Assembly: GCA_959599915.1 (NCBI GenBank)
Contig: CAUGJE010000010.1
Location: 17,942-81,941, forward strand
Origin: an uncultured Collinsella sp.
GTDB taxonomy: Bacteria; Actinomycetota; Coriobacteriia; Coriobacteriales; Coriobacteriaceae
Reading direction: 5' to 3'
DNA length: 64,000 nt
Shown here: in pieces, positions 1 through 8,599 of the stretch
How the letters are laid out: each line of letters opens with the position of its first letter
Position numbering within the stretch: position 1 is the stretch's first letter
Notes under the pieces: model-generated
What the model saw: only the letters and a program-made list of their open reading frames with translations
The model's database searches: none
Told to the model about the DNA's origin: nothing
Translations under genes and position numbers: made by a program

Positions 1-357
1 GGGCTGGGGAGCTGCTACATCGGTGATATCGTCGAGAACGCCGAGGAAGTCGCCGCGCTGCTGGACTTGCCTCCCTATACCATGCCGCTGTCGATGCTCA
101 TCATCGGCACGCCCCGCAAAGAGCGCCCGGCAATCGCGCATCCCGTGGTGAACCTGGTGCACGAGGAGCACTACCGCCGCGCCGACGCCGAGACGATGGA
201 TGCGCAGGTGGCCGAGATGGACGCGATGTTTCGCCCGCATGCCCGCGAGGTGGGCGAGCGCGTGATGGATATCTACACCCGCAAGCACACGAGCCCCTTT
301 ATGGCCGAGATGAGCCGCTCCATGGAGTGGTGGTTCAAAAACTGGCTCGGAAAATGA
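1..357 (+). CDS. Nitroreductase family protein, C-terminal part (5' end outside window)
   Basis: The reading frame is open from the first base and ends at a TGA at 355-357, so about 118 C-terminal residues are present. The opening GLGSCYIGDI followed by a hydrophobic LPPYTMPLSMLIIGTP stretch is typical of the FMN-binding C-terminal half of NfsA/FRP-like nitroreductases, which reduce nitro compounds or quinones with NAD(P)H. A conserved acidic/aromatic tail ends in WWFKNWLGK. The N-terminus and substrate class cannot be judged. An internal ATG at 67 is not the true start. A strong inverted repeat follows directly after the stop. Confidence 0.72.
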   Translation, partial: GLGSCYIGDIVENAEEVAALLDLPPYTMPLSMLIIGTPRKERPAIAHPVVNLVHEEHYRRADAETMDAQVAEMDAMFRPHAREVGERVMDIYTRKHTSPFMAEMSRSMEWWFKNWLGK

Positions 358-358
358 C

Positions 359-392
359 GAATGTGACAAAGGGGCTTTCCTTTGTCACATTC
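359..392. repeat. GACAAAGG-type palindromic hairpin, copy 1
   Basis: A 14-base arm GAATGTGACAAAGG (359-372) is repeated inverted at 379-392 around a 6-base loop. It starts one base after the nitroreductase stop and could act as a terminator, although no clear T-run follows. It belongs to a dispersed family seen at six other intergenic sites in this window. Confidence 0.8.
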
Positions 393-514
393 CATATCGC
401 CGCGGTGGCCTAAAGGCCGCATAAATGTTTATTTAGCTGGGAAAACAGTACCATTCAACATGGGCTGATTACATATAATCCCGTCGAACGTTAAAATTGG
501 GAGGAAACCGGCTT

Positions 515-2542
515 ATGGAACAAAAGGCAAAGGAAGTAGCCTCGCACGCTGCGATTCCTGTGAGCATCTCGGCGATGCTCGTCACGCTGGGCGTGGTGTA
601 TGGCGATATCGGCACCAGCCCCATGTATGTAACCAAGGCGCTCGTTGCCGGCAACGGCGGCATCGGAAGCGTCACGCAGGAGTTCGTGCTCGGCGCGCTC
701 TCCCTTGTCGTGTGGACGGTCACGCTGCTGACGACCGTCAAGTACGTGCTGATCTCGCTGCGCGCCGACAACCACGGCGAGGGCGGCATCTTTGCCCTGT
801 ACAGCTTGGTCAAGCGCTGCGGCAAGTGGCTCATCATCCCCGCCATGCTGGGCGGCGCGGCGCTCCTCGCCGACGGCATCCTGACGCCTGCCGTTACCGT
901 CACCACGGCCATCGAGGGCCTGCGCACCATCCCGGCGGTCCATGCCGTGCTCGGTGACGACCAGGGTCGTGTCGTCGCCATCACGCTTGCCATCATCATC
1001 GCGCTCTTCTTGGTGCAGCGCATCGGCACGGCCAAGATCGGTCACGCCTTCGGCCCCATCATGACGCTGTGGTTTTTGTTCCTGGGCGGCACGGGCCTGT
1101 TCTTTGTCTGCCAGTATCCCGCGGTGCTGCTGTGCCTCAACCCGTTGCGTGGCATCGCTTTTCTGCTGAGCCCCAACAACCATGCGGGCATCATGATTTT
1201 GGGCAGCTGCTTCCTCGCTACCACCGGTGCCGAGGCGCTCTATTCCGACATGGGCCATGTGGGCCGCGGCAACATCTATGCCACCTGGCCGTTCGTTAAG
1301 TGCTGCCTGCTGCTGTCCTACATGGGCCAGGGCGCGTGGCTTATCAACAACGCCGGCAACCCGGAGCTCATGGGTATCGCCGACCTCAACCCCTTCTACC
1401 AGATGCTCGCCCCGGGTCTGCGCCCCTTTGCCGTCGGCCTTTCCACCGTCGCGGCCATCATCGCCTCGCAGGCGCTCATCACCGGCGCATTCTCGCTGGT
1501 GTCCGAGGCCAGCCGCCTGGACCTCATGCCGCATATGCAGGTCTTCTATCCTGCCGAGACCAAGGGCCAGCTCTACATCCCCATGGTCAACAACGTCATG
1601 CTCGTGGGCTGCGTCGTCGTGGTGCTGCTGTTCCAGAACTCGGCGCACATGGAGGCCGCGTACGGCCTGGCCATTACCCTGACCATGATGTGCACGACAA
1701 TGCTGCTCTTCTTCTATCTGCACGTGGAGCGCAATCTCAAGGTCGCGCCGTGGATCTTTGCCGCCTTCTTCCTTTTGCTCGAGGGCTTCTTCTTTGTGAG
1801 CTCGCTCACCAAGTTCTTCCACGGTGGCTACTTCACCATCCTCATGGCTGCACTCATCATGGGCATTATGGTGTGCTGGTACAACGGCACGGCGGTCGAG
1901 CAACGTCAGTTTACGCTGCTGCCGCTGCGCAGCTATCTGCCGCAGCTCAAACGCCTGCGCGACGACGACCGCTACGAGCTCATGAGCGACAACATCGTGT
2001 ACCTGACCAAGGACACCAACACCGACTATATCGACCGCGATATCGTCTACTCGATTTTGGATAAGCACCCCAAGCGCGCTCGCGCCTGGTGGTTCGTGAA
2101 TGTCGAGACCATGGAGGAGCCGCATACCTTTGCCTACTCGGTCGAGACGTTCGGCACCGACTACGTATTCCGCGTGCATCTGTACCTGGGCTATAAGATC
2201 AACCAGCGCGTCAATGCTTACCTGCGCCAGGTTGTTCAGGACCTGGCTGCCAGCGGCGAGCTGCCGGCGCAGACGCACGATTACTCGGTCTACAAGGATC
2301 CGGGCAACATCGGTACGTTTAAGTTCGTCATGATCCGCAAGCTGCTGGCGCCCGAAAGCGACGTGGAGCCCAGCGAGCGTACGGCCATCACGCTCAAGTA
2401 CATCATCCGCCGCGCCGCCGGCACGCCTGCGCGCTGGTACGGCCTGGAGAACTCCAACGTGAGCTTTGAGTACGTGCCGCTGTTCACCAAGTTTAAGGCC
2501 GTGAGCAAGATGCAGCGCCTGGCTCCCGACGAGCGCCCGTAG
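515..2542 (+). CDS. kup: Kup-family potassium uptake protein
   Basis: A 675-residue membrane protein of the KUP/HAK/KT family, a proton-coupled potassium importer in the cytoplasmic membrane. The family signature GVVYGDIGTSPMY is at residues 26-38 and RADNHGEGGIFALYSL follows the second membrane span. About twelve hydrophobic segments precede a hydrophilic C-terminal cytoplasmic domain of roughly 200 residues, the usual plan and length for Kup. The ATG at 515 is preferred over an in-frame TTG at 497 because GGGAGG lies just upstream at 500-505. A KdpD/KdpE-like pair follows about 100 bases downstream, suggesting potassium-responsive control. No kdpFABC genes are in the window. Confidence 0.93.
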   Translation: MEQKAKEVASHAAIPVSISAMLVTLGVVYGDIGTSPMYVTKALVAGNGGIGSVTQEFVLGALSLVVWTVTLLTTVKYVLISLRADNHGEGGIFALYSLVKRCGKWLIIPAMLGGAALLADGILTPAVTVTTAIEGLRTIPAVHAVLGDDQGRVVAITLAIIIALFLVQRIGTAKIGHAFGPIMTLWFLFLGGTGLFFVCQYPAVLLCLNPLRGIAFLLSPNNHAGIMILGSCFLATTGAEALYSDMGHVGRGNIYATWPFVKCCLLLSYMGQGAWLINNAGNPELMGIADLNPFYQMLAPGLRPFAVGLSTVAAIIASQALITGAFSLVSEASRLDLMPHMQVFYPAETKGQLYIPMVNNVMLVGCVVVVLLFQNSAHMEAAYGLAITLTMMCTTMLLFFYLHVERNLKVAPWIFAAFFLLLEGFFFVSSLTKFFHGGYFTILMAALIMGIMVCWYNGTAVEQRQFTLLPLRSYLPQLKRLRDDDRYELMSDNIVYLTKDTNTDYIDRDIVYSILDKHPKRARAWWFVNVETMEEPHTFAYSVETFGTDYVFRVHLYLGYKINQRVNAYLRQVVQDLAASGELPAQTHDYSVYKDPGNIGTFKFVMIRKLLAPESDVEPSERTAITLKYIIRRAAGTPARWYGLENSNVSFEYVPLFTKFKAVSKMQRLAPDERP

Positions 2543-2578
2543 ACTGCAAGGCTATACACTTGGAACCACCACAAGGGG

Positions 2579-2620
2579 AAACCACCACAAAGGTGCCTGT
2601 CCCCTTTGTGGTGGTTTTTG
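2579..2620 (+). terminator. Hairpin terminator after kup
   Basis: The arm AACCACCACAAAGG (2579-2592) pairs with CCTTTGTGGTGGTT (2603-2616) and is followed by TTTTGTTTTTG. A second partial copy of the left arm (AACCACCACAAGG) sits at 2564-2576. The core ACAAAGG/CCTTTGT resembles the dispersed GACAAAGG hairpin family, so a family member may have been recruited as terminator. Confidence 0.7.
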
Positions 2621-2645
2621 TTTTTGAGAGAGGGGCGGGGCGCTG

Positions 2646-4271
2646 ATGGACGTCCATGCGGACGGCGATATTGCCGAGAACTTTTGGTGGCGGCGCACAA
2701 CGCTGACGCGTCGCAGCCCTCTGTATGACGCCTGCGTATCGGCGGGGCTGCTGGCCGCGGCGACGATTGTGGGTGCGCTGCTCGACCATCCGGGACTCGC
2801 GCCGAGCATCATGATCGTCTATGTGTTCGCCGTGCAGCTGTGCGCATTCTTTACCTGGAGCCGCCTGTATTGCCTGCTGAGCTCGGCTGCTGCCGTGGCG
2901 CTCTACAACTATTTGTTTGTCGACCCGCGCTACTCGTTGTCGCTCATCGACCGCGTCTATCCCGGCATGTTCTTTATCATGTTTGTGGTCTCGCTCGTGT
3001 CGAGCTCGATTGCGTTGGCCCTGCGCCGCGCCTTGGCGCAGGCCGCCGCCAGCGACCGCCGCACGCAGATGGTGCTCGAGACCAACCGCATGCTGCAGCG
3101 CTGCGCCGATAAGCAGCAGATTGTCCATGCCATGGCAACGCAGCTGGCGCGTCTTTCGGGCTGTCCTGTCGTGTGGTACAGCGCCGACGCCGAGGGCGAT
3201 GACCTGCTGCCGCGTGCGACATACACGGCCGTGGGCGATGCCGCGCCGGTGCACGAACTGGCGCCGCAGATGCCGCCGCGGCTCTCGGCGTCCGCCTATG
3301 TGGGAACGCCGCTCGATGCCACCTACGGCGGCTCGGCGTTCTACGGCATCTACCTGACCGTGCGCTCGGGCGACACCATGGTGCGCGCGGGCGATCCCGC
3401 CTCGGTGGTGGGCGTGCTGGCTATCGTTGCCGAGCCCGACGTGCTGACGCACGAGGAGCGGACACTTGCCGATGCCATAGTGAGCGAAGGCGAGCTGGCA
3501 CTCGATCGCGCCCGCGCCATGGAGGCCCGCGAGGAGGCGGCGGTGCTTGCCAAAAATGAGCAGCTGCGCGCCAATCTGCTGCGCTCCATCTCGCACGATC
3601 TGCGCACGCCGCTTACCAGTATTTCGGGTAATGCCGACGTGCTGCTCGATCAGGGTTCGACCGGCACCGCGGTGCTCGATGCCCAGACGCGCCGCGGCCT
3701 GCTGCTATCCATTCGCTCGGATGCGCTGTGGCTCAACGCCACCGTCGAGAACCTGCTCGCCATCACCAAACTCGAGGGCGGCGGCATGCATCTGTCGACC
3801 ACGCTCGAGCTTATGGACGATATCGTCGAGGAGGCGCTGCGCCATGTTAATCCGGCCGTGCGCGAGCACGACCTTAAGGTGGTGGCGAGCGATGAGCCGG
3901 CGCTCGTCAATGTCGATGCGCGCCTGATGGTGCAGCTGGTGGTAAACCTGGTGAACAATGCCATTACCTACACGCCCGCAGGCTCGCATATCGTGATCTC
4001 GATTGACGCCGGCGATGGACGCGTGGCGTGCTCGGTGGCCGATGACGGCCCGGGCATTGCTCCCGAGGACCGCGAGCGTATCTTTGAGTCGTTCTACACC
4101 GCCAACCATGGTTTGGCCGATAGCCGACGCAGTGTGGGCCTGGGGCTTTCGCTTTGCCGCTCCATTGCGCTGGCGCATGGCGGTAGCATAGAGGTTGCCG
4201 CGGCGGACCCGCACGGCTCGGTCTTTACGATCGAGCTTCCCGCCGCCGACGTTTCGTTTGATAAGGAGTAG
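2646..4271 (+). CDS. KdpD-like sensor histidine kinase lacking the N-terminal sensor domains
   Basis: A 541-residue membrane histidine kinase. Residues about 30-125 hold four hydrophobic segments with the DUF4118-type phrase YNYLFVDPRYSLSL, as in the membrane part of KdpD. A GAF-like linker follows, then HisKA with SISHDLRTPLTS (phospho-accepting His317), then an HATPase domain with an N-box (NLVNNAITYTP) and DDGPGIAPEDRERIF. Full KdpD is near 900 residues and begins with a KdpD sensor domain and a Usp domain; both are absent here. Start: ATG at 2646 behind a purine-rich GAGAGAGGGG. It is translated just ahead of the response regulator, whose GTG is five bases after this stop. Inferred role: sensing turgor or potassium. 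Confidence 0.85.
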   Translation: MDVHADGDIAENFWWRRTTLTRRSPLYDACVSAGLLAAATIVGALLDHPGLAPSIMIVYVFAVQLCAFFTWSRLYCLLSSAAAVALYNYLFVDPRYSLSLIDRVYPGMFFIMFVVSLVSSSIALALRRALAQAAASDRRTQMVLETNRMLQRCADKQQIVHAMATQLARLSGCPVVWYSADAEGDDLLPRATYTAVGDAAPVHELAPQMPPRLSASAYVGTPLDATYGGSAFYGIYLTVRSGDTMVRAGDPASVVGVLAIVAEPDVLTHEERTLADAIVSEGELALDRARAMEAREEAAVLAKNEQLRANLLRSISHDLRTPLTSISGNADVLLDQGSTGTAVLDAQTRRGLLLSIRSDALWLNATVENLLAITKLEGGGMHLSTTLELMDDIVEEALRHVNPAVREHDLKVVASDEPALVNVDARLMVQLVVNLVNNAITYTPAGSHIVISIDAGDGRVACSVADDGPGIAPEDRERIFESFYTANHGLADSRRSVGLGLSLCRSIALAHGGSIEVAAADPHGSVFTIELPAADVSFDKE

Positions 4272-4275
4272 CGCT

Positions 4276-4989
4276 GTGCCGAACTCTGCCGTGAAACCGC
4301 TCATCTTGGTCGTTGAGGACGATCCCGCCGTCCGCAACCTTATCGTCGCCGCGCTCGAGGCGCACGGCTTGCGCCATATGGCCGTGGAGACCGCACATGC
4401 TGCCATCGCCGCCGCCTCGTCGCAGGCGCCGAGCATTGTGCTGCTCGATCTGGGCCTGCCCGATATGGACGGCGTCAAGGTGGTGGAGTCGGTGCGCACG
4501 TGGTCGGGCATGCCGATCATCGTGGTCTCGGCGCGCAGCGAGGACGCGGACAAGATCCGCGCGCTCGATGCTGGTGCCGACGACTACCTGACCAAGCCGT
4601 TTTCGGTCGAGGAACTGCTCGCGCGCATTCGCACGACGCTCAGGCGCCTTTCGTATGCGCAAACGGGCGGCGTTGCCTCCGAGGGCTCGTTCGATACCGG
4701 TGAGCTGCATATCGATTTTGATGCCGGCATTGCCATGATGGATGGCGAGGAACTGCACCTGACGCCGATCGAGTACAAGCTCCTGTGTCTGCTGGCGCAC
4801 AACGCCGACAAGGTGTTGACGCACCAGTTTATCCTGCACGAGATTTGGGGCACGGCGACCAAGAGCGACTTGGCGAGCCTGCGCGTCTTTATGGGCACGC
4901 TGCGCAAGAAGATCGAGTCCGACCCCGCGCATCCGCGCTATATCCAGACGCACGTGGGTATTGGTTACCGATTGGTCATCCAAGGCTAG
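4276..4989 (+). CDS. KdpE-like response regulator (OmpR/PhoB family)
   Basis: A 237-residue regulator with an N-terminal receiver domain (acidic pocket EDD near residues 14-16, phosphorylation site Asp58 in LLDLGLPDMDG, conserved Lys in LTKPF) and a C-terminal winged helix (LTPIEYKLLCLL ... GIGYRLV) closest in wording to KdpE. GTG at 4276 is chosen because AAGGAG lies seven bases upstream and the receiver domain begins soon after; a more upstream ATG would overlap the kinase gene. It is presumably phosphorylated by the kinase encoded directly upstream. The target is unknown; kup, two genes upstream, is the obvious candidate. Confidence 0.88.
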   Translation: MPNSAVKPLILVVEDDPAVRNLIVAALEAHGLRHMAVETAHAAIAAASSQAPSIVLLDLGLPDMDGVKVVESVRTWSGMPIIVVSARSEDADKIRALDAGADDYLTKPFSVEELLARIRTTLRRLSYAQTGGVASEGSFDTGELHIDFDAGIAMMDGEELHLTPIEYKLLCLLAHNADKVLTHQFILHEIWGTATKSDLASLRVFMGTLRKKIESDPAHPRYIQTHVGIGYRLVIQG

Positions 4990-5013
4990 ATCGCCAACCA
5001 CCATCCCAATATG

Positions 5014-5080
5014 AGTTGCGGTGAAATACGGTCTAAATTTGCCTAATTCCAGGCAAAACGGTCCGTATTCCACAGCAACT
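5014..5080. repeat. Interrupted palindrome between the response regulator gene and rlmKL
   Basis: The arms AGTTGC-GTG-AATACGG and CCGTATT-CAC-GCAACT pair around an inner hairpin TTTGCCT/AGGCAAA. It occupies almost all of the gap between two convergent genes and may terminate both. No clear T-run. Confidence 0.6.
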
Positions 5081-5083
5081 TTG

Positions 5084-7651
5084 TTATTTGCCCTTGGGCT
5101 TGCTGGCGTAGAACTTCTTCTTTTTGGGCTTGCCGGCGGGGAAGGGCTTGCCGGCAAAGTTGGACTTGCCGTTGCCGGCCTGCGCGTGCGCGGGTACTGC
5201 CGCACGTGTCTTGCGGGCCTCGGGGTTGCGCAGTTCCTCGACGCGCTCGGCAATTTCCTCGGCGCTAAAGCCGACCTCGGCCATGGCGTCCTCGATGGGC
5301 AGGCGGCGCACGATGTAGCAGTGGTGCACTTTCTGGTTGCGCGCGAAGTCCTCGGGGATGGTCTGCGCCGTAATGTCCTCCAGCACCACGCCCGCGCGGG
5401 CGAGCTTGCGCGTTTCGGGGCGGAAGCCGCGCAGGTTGCAGCTAAAGATGGCATGGCCGCCCTGCGCGAGCAGGCGCGATACGCCGGCCAAAAGCTCAAC
5501 ATGGTCGCGCTGGACATCCCAGGTGCGACGGCCCATCTTGGACGAGTTCGAGAACGTTGGCGGGTCGACAAAGATCAGGTCCCAGCGGTTGCGCGTTTGG
5601 CGCTGGTCGCGAATCCAGGCGAGCACGTCGTCGCGCACAAAATGATGCTGAGGCCCCACAAAGCCGTTCTGGCACATGTTGCGCTCGGCCCAGTCCAGAT
5701 AGGTGTTGGAGAGGTCGACCGTCACGGTCTCCTCGACGCCGCCATCGGCCGCGTAGCAGGTGGCAGTGCCGGTGTAGGCAAACAGGTTGAGGAAGCGGCG
5801 CGCCTGCTTGGCGTGCTCGCGCACCAGGTTGCGGGTGACGCGGTGGTCCAAGAAGATGCCCACGTCCAGGTAGTCGTCTAAGTTGACGGCAAAGGTGAGG
5901 CCGCCCTCTTCGATGAGCGGGAGGCGACGGCGCGCGATGTTGGCGCGTTCGCCCGATCCGCCCTTGCCGGCGCCCTGCTTGCCGTACTGCGAGCCACCGC
6001 GCGAACGCATGCGGGCCTTGGCGTGCACATGCTCGGCGGGAACATCTAGGATGCGCGGCGCGATAGCCAGAATGTCGAGCATACGGGCCTGAGCCAGTGC
6101 GGGGTCGATGGTCTTGGGCGCGGCGTATTCGGCGATGACGAGCCAGCGGCCCGGAGTCTGCGGGCAACCCTCGTACAGATCGATGGCGGCGGAGTAGTCG
6201 GGCAGGTCGGCATCGTAGACGCGGTAGCAGCTCACGCCCTCGCGCTTGGCCCACTTGCGGCGCAGACGGGCATTCTTGCGCAGGCGGTTGGCGAACTGCC
6301 CGGACTCGGGGATGAGCACGGGCAGCGGCTTGCCGTCGCCCAGGTCGAGCGTGGCGGCAGGTTCGGGCATGGCGGAAGCGGCAGCTTTGTCGTTGACTTC
6401 GTTGGCATCCGCAACCTCGGCCTCGGTATCCGCACTGGTCGTAGCCTCAAACGCTGCGGCGGCGTGGTCGAGCGAAGGCCAGACTTCGACGGTCGCCTCT
6501 TCGTTGTTGGGCATGACGGCGATGGAGCGCGCGGGCTCGGCGTGGAGCGCGCGGGCCAGCAAGCCGTCGCGGGTGAGTGCGGCGACCGGCGCCGCGGCAA
6601 ACTCGGGCGCGCGGCGCAGCTCGCCGACCAGCGTCATGGCGTCATGCATGAGCGAAAGCGGCGTCTCGGTCGTATCCGCGACGAGGACGGCACCGGCGAC
6701 GGCGCCCGCGTGGTCCAGTACGGTGGCGGACTTGGCGGCGCAAAAATCGACAAAGCGCTTGTAGCCGGCACATTTAACCATGCGCTCAGCGGTCTTGCGG
6801 GCGGCGGGGTCAACATCCACGGCAACGATGCGCGCCTGGCGCTCGCGCGCTGCCGCCTCGCGCTCGCGCGCCTCGGCAAGCAGCTGCTCCCACAGGGCGG
6901 CGTCGTGCAGCTGCCAGCCCTCAAAGCCCCAGCGCTCGCGTGCGGCGCCCGGGGCGCGGTCGGTCAGAATGTTCACGGCCTCCAGCAGCAGGCCGCCGCC
7001 GGCGCACGAGGCGTCGACCAGTGTGGGTAGAGCCTCGTTCTCGTAATCATCGGCCGTCAGCTCGCGCTCGCACAGTGCGGTCCAGCCGACCTGCGCCAAC
7101 ACCAGGGCGGCGTAGTCGGGGCGTAGCACGTGCGCGCCCTCGCCGGCGCGGGTCGCGGCGGGCGGCAGGCGCTTGAACAGCGGGTCGCCCGAAAGGTCCA
7201 GGTTGATGCTCGCGCGGCGCTGACGCAGCGAAAGCAGCAGGTGAACATCGGGGTCGGCGGCATCGACATCGGCGCGACGGCCCGTGGTCTCGGCCAGACG
7301 GTCGCATAGCGCGTCCTTGGCGCGCAGGGCCGAGAAGCGCGTGTTGCGCAGCTGCTCGGTCACGCCGCGGGCGGTAATGGCGATGGTGGCGCCGGGGCGG
7401 ACGATGCTCTCCCAGGCGATGTCGTAAACGCCGTCGTACAACTCATCGGCATCCTGCGCCTCAAAGCGCCCAAGCACCACAAACACGCGGCTGGCCAGGC
7501 GCGACCACAGGCAGGCGCGGTAGCCTTCTTCGAGCTCGCCCTCAAACGTAGCGCGGCCCTTCAGGCGGCGGACATGCGAAAGCCCGAGCCGCTTGAGCTC
7601 GTCGGCGAGTGCGGATTCAAAGCCCTCGGGGCAGCTTGCATAAAATTCCAT
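5084..7651 (-). CDS. rlmKL: Bifunctional 23S rRNA methyltransferase RlmKL (N-terminal catalytic motif lost)
   Basis: An 855-residue protein with the RlmKL plan: an N-terminal THUMP region (start MEFYASCPEGFESALADEL), a first methyltransferase domain with DASCAGGGLLLEAV, and a second one with LFAYTGTATCYAADGG and the catalytic VDPPTFSNS near residues 695-703. In E. coli the first domain makes m2G2445 and the second m7G2069. Here the first domain lacks the NPPYGER motif: the aligned place near residues 323-331 reads VADTTETPL. A variable Ala/Glu-rich linker follows. The second domain looks intact. Start ATG at 7651; the lysine-rich C-terminus (KPKKKKFYASKPKGK) is fitting for RNA contact. Convergent with the response regulator gene. 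Confidence 0.9.
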   Translation of the reverse strand: MEFYASCPEGFESALADELKRLGLSHVRRLKGRATFEGELEEGYRACLWSRLASRVFVVLGRFEAQDADELYDGVYDIAWESIVRPGATIAITARGVTEQLRNTRFSALRAKDALCDRLAETTGRRADVDAADPDVHLLLSLRQRRASINLDLSGDPLFKRLPPAATRAGEGAHVLRPDYAALVLAQVGWTALCERELTADDYENEALPTLVDASCAGGGLLLEAVNILTDRAPGAARERWGFEGWQLHDAALWEQLLAEAREREAAARERQARIVAVDVDPAARKTAERMVKCAGYKRFVDFCAAKSATVLDHAGAVAGAVLVADTTETPLSLMHDAMTLVGELRRAPEFAAAPVAALTRDGLLARALHAEPARSIAVMPNNEEATVEVWPSLDHAAAAFEATTSADTEAEVADANEVNDKAAASAMPEPAATLDLGDGKPLPVLIPESGQFANRLRKNARLRRKWAKREGVSCYRVYDADLPDYSAAIDLYEGCPQTPGRWLVIAEYAAPKTIDPALAQARMLDILAIAPRILDVPAEHVHAKARMRSRGGSQYGKQGAGKGGSGERANIARRRLPLIEEGGLTFAVNLDDYLDVGIFLDHRVTRNLVREHAKQARRFLNLFAYTGTATCYAADGGVEETVTVDLSNTYLDWAERNMCQNGFVGPQHHFVRDDVLAWIRDQRQTRNRWDLIFVDPPTFSNSSKMGRRTWDVQRDHVELLAGVSRLLAQGGHAIFSCNLRGFRPETRKLARAGVVLEDITAQTIPEDFARNQKVHHCYIVRRLPIEDAMAEVGFSAEEIAERVEELRNPEARKTRAAVPAHAQAGNGKSNFAGKPFPAGKPKKKKFYASKPKGK

Positions 7652-7726
7652 GGGTGACCTCTCTGGTTGCGTCGCTCCATTATATGATGGATGCTTCGTT
7701 TGCCCTTATCCTCGAAAGGAACTCAT

Positions 7727-8554
7727 ATGATTGATGCGTGCCCCGATTCCGCCGTGCTCTTTTTTGACGTGGACGGCACGCTGACGTCGTTCGATCCCGA
7801 CGATATGACCGATAAGGACTTCAATGCAGTCCATCCGTCGAAGGCTGTTGTCGATGCATTTGGTCGACTGCGCAATGCGGGTCACCGGGCATTTATCTGC
7901 ACGGGTCGCCCCTTGTGGCTGATTGCCGATGGCCTGCGTGCACTGAACCCGGCGGGTATCGTTGCCATGGCGGGGGCGACGCTCGAGGTCGAGGGCCGCG
8001 TGGTGCATGAGGACTGCTTTGACGAGGACGTTATCGCGGAGCTCGCGCATCGTATTACTGTGGCGGGCGGCGAGGCGTTGTTCGAGACGAACGGTGCCAC
8101 CTATTCACTTGAGCCAGTTGGTGTCGAACAGTCATTTCTGCTAGGCGCCGGCGTGGTGCACGGCGTTGATCAGATGCGCGTCGATGGCCGCTTGCGCGTA
8201 GGCAAGGTGTGCATTAACGCGTGCGACCTGGCTCGCGTAGCCAACGATGATGGCTTTATCGATCGCGAGTTTGAGCTGTGCAACACCGGTGGCCAGAATC
8301 GCGAGCTGAGCCCCAAAGGCATCGACAAGGGCTTGGGCGTGGCGCGAGCGCTGGAGTATCTGGGCCGCACTGGCAATGCGCGCACCTTTGGCTTTGGCGA
8401 TTCCGGCAACGACCTGGGCATGCTCGCCGCCGTCGAGACGGCCGTGGCCATGGGCAACGCCATGCCCGAGGTCAAGGCGCTCGCCGACTACGTGACCGAC
8501 GATGTCGCACACGACGGTACCGTCACAGCGATGCAGCATTTTGGGTTGATTTAA
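7727..8554 (+). CDS. Cof-type HAD hydrolase
   Basis: A 275-residue haloacid-dehalogenase-fold phosphatase. Motif I is FFDVDGTLTS near the N-terminus, motif II is the FICTGRP strand, and motifs III/IV are the Lys of SPKGIDKG and GFGDSGNDLGML. The C2 cap domain lies between motifs II and III as in Cof/YbjI proteins, which dephosphorylate sugar phosphates or cofactor phosphates. The substrate is not predictable. ATG at 7727 follows GAAAGGA at 7714-7720. Transcribed away from rlmKL and ended by a very strong hairpin shared with the convergent DeoR-type gene. Confidence 0.85.
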   Translation: MIDACPDSAVLFFDVDGTLTSFDPDDMTDKDFNAVHPSKAVVDAFGRLRNAGHRAFICTGRPLWLIADGLRALNPAGIVAMAGATLEVEGRVVHEDCFDEDVIAELAHRITVAGGEALFETNGATYSLEPVGVEQSFLLGAGVVHGVDQMRVDGRLRVGKVCINACDLARVANDDGFIDREFELCNTGGQNRELSPKGIDKGLGVARALEYLGRTGNARTFGFGDSGNDLGMLAAVETAVAMGNAMPEVKALADYVTDDVAHDGTVTAMQHFGLI

Positions 8555-8555
8555 T

Positions 8556-8596
8556 AAATGGCCGGGTCGCCCGCAGTGGGGGCGACCCGGCCATTT
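8556..8596. terminator. Bidirectional hairpin terminator
   Basis: A perfect 17-base arm AAATGGCCGGGTCGCCC (8556-8572) is repeated inverted at 8580-8596 with a 7-base loop. It lies between convergent genes that end at 8554 (+) and 8600 (-), and both sides begin with A/T-rich ends of the stem. Confidence 0.85.
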
Positions 8597-8599
8597 GAG

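Noticed and set aside
491..2278. A 595-codon reverse-strand open frame antisense to kup
   Set aside because: Composition is His/Arg/Glu-rich shadow sequence; kup has all family signatures.
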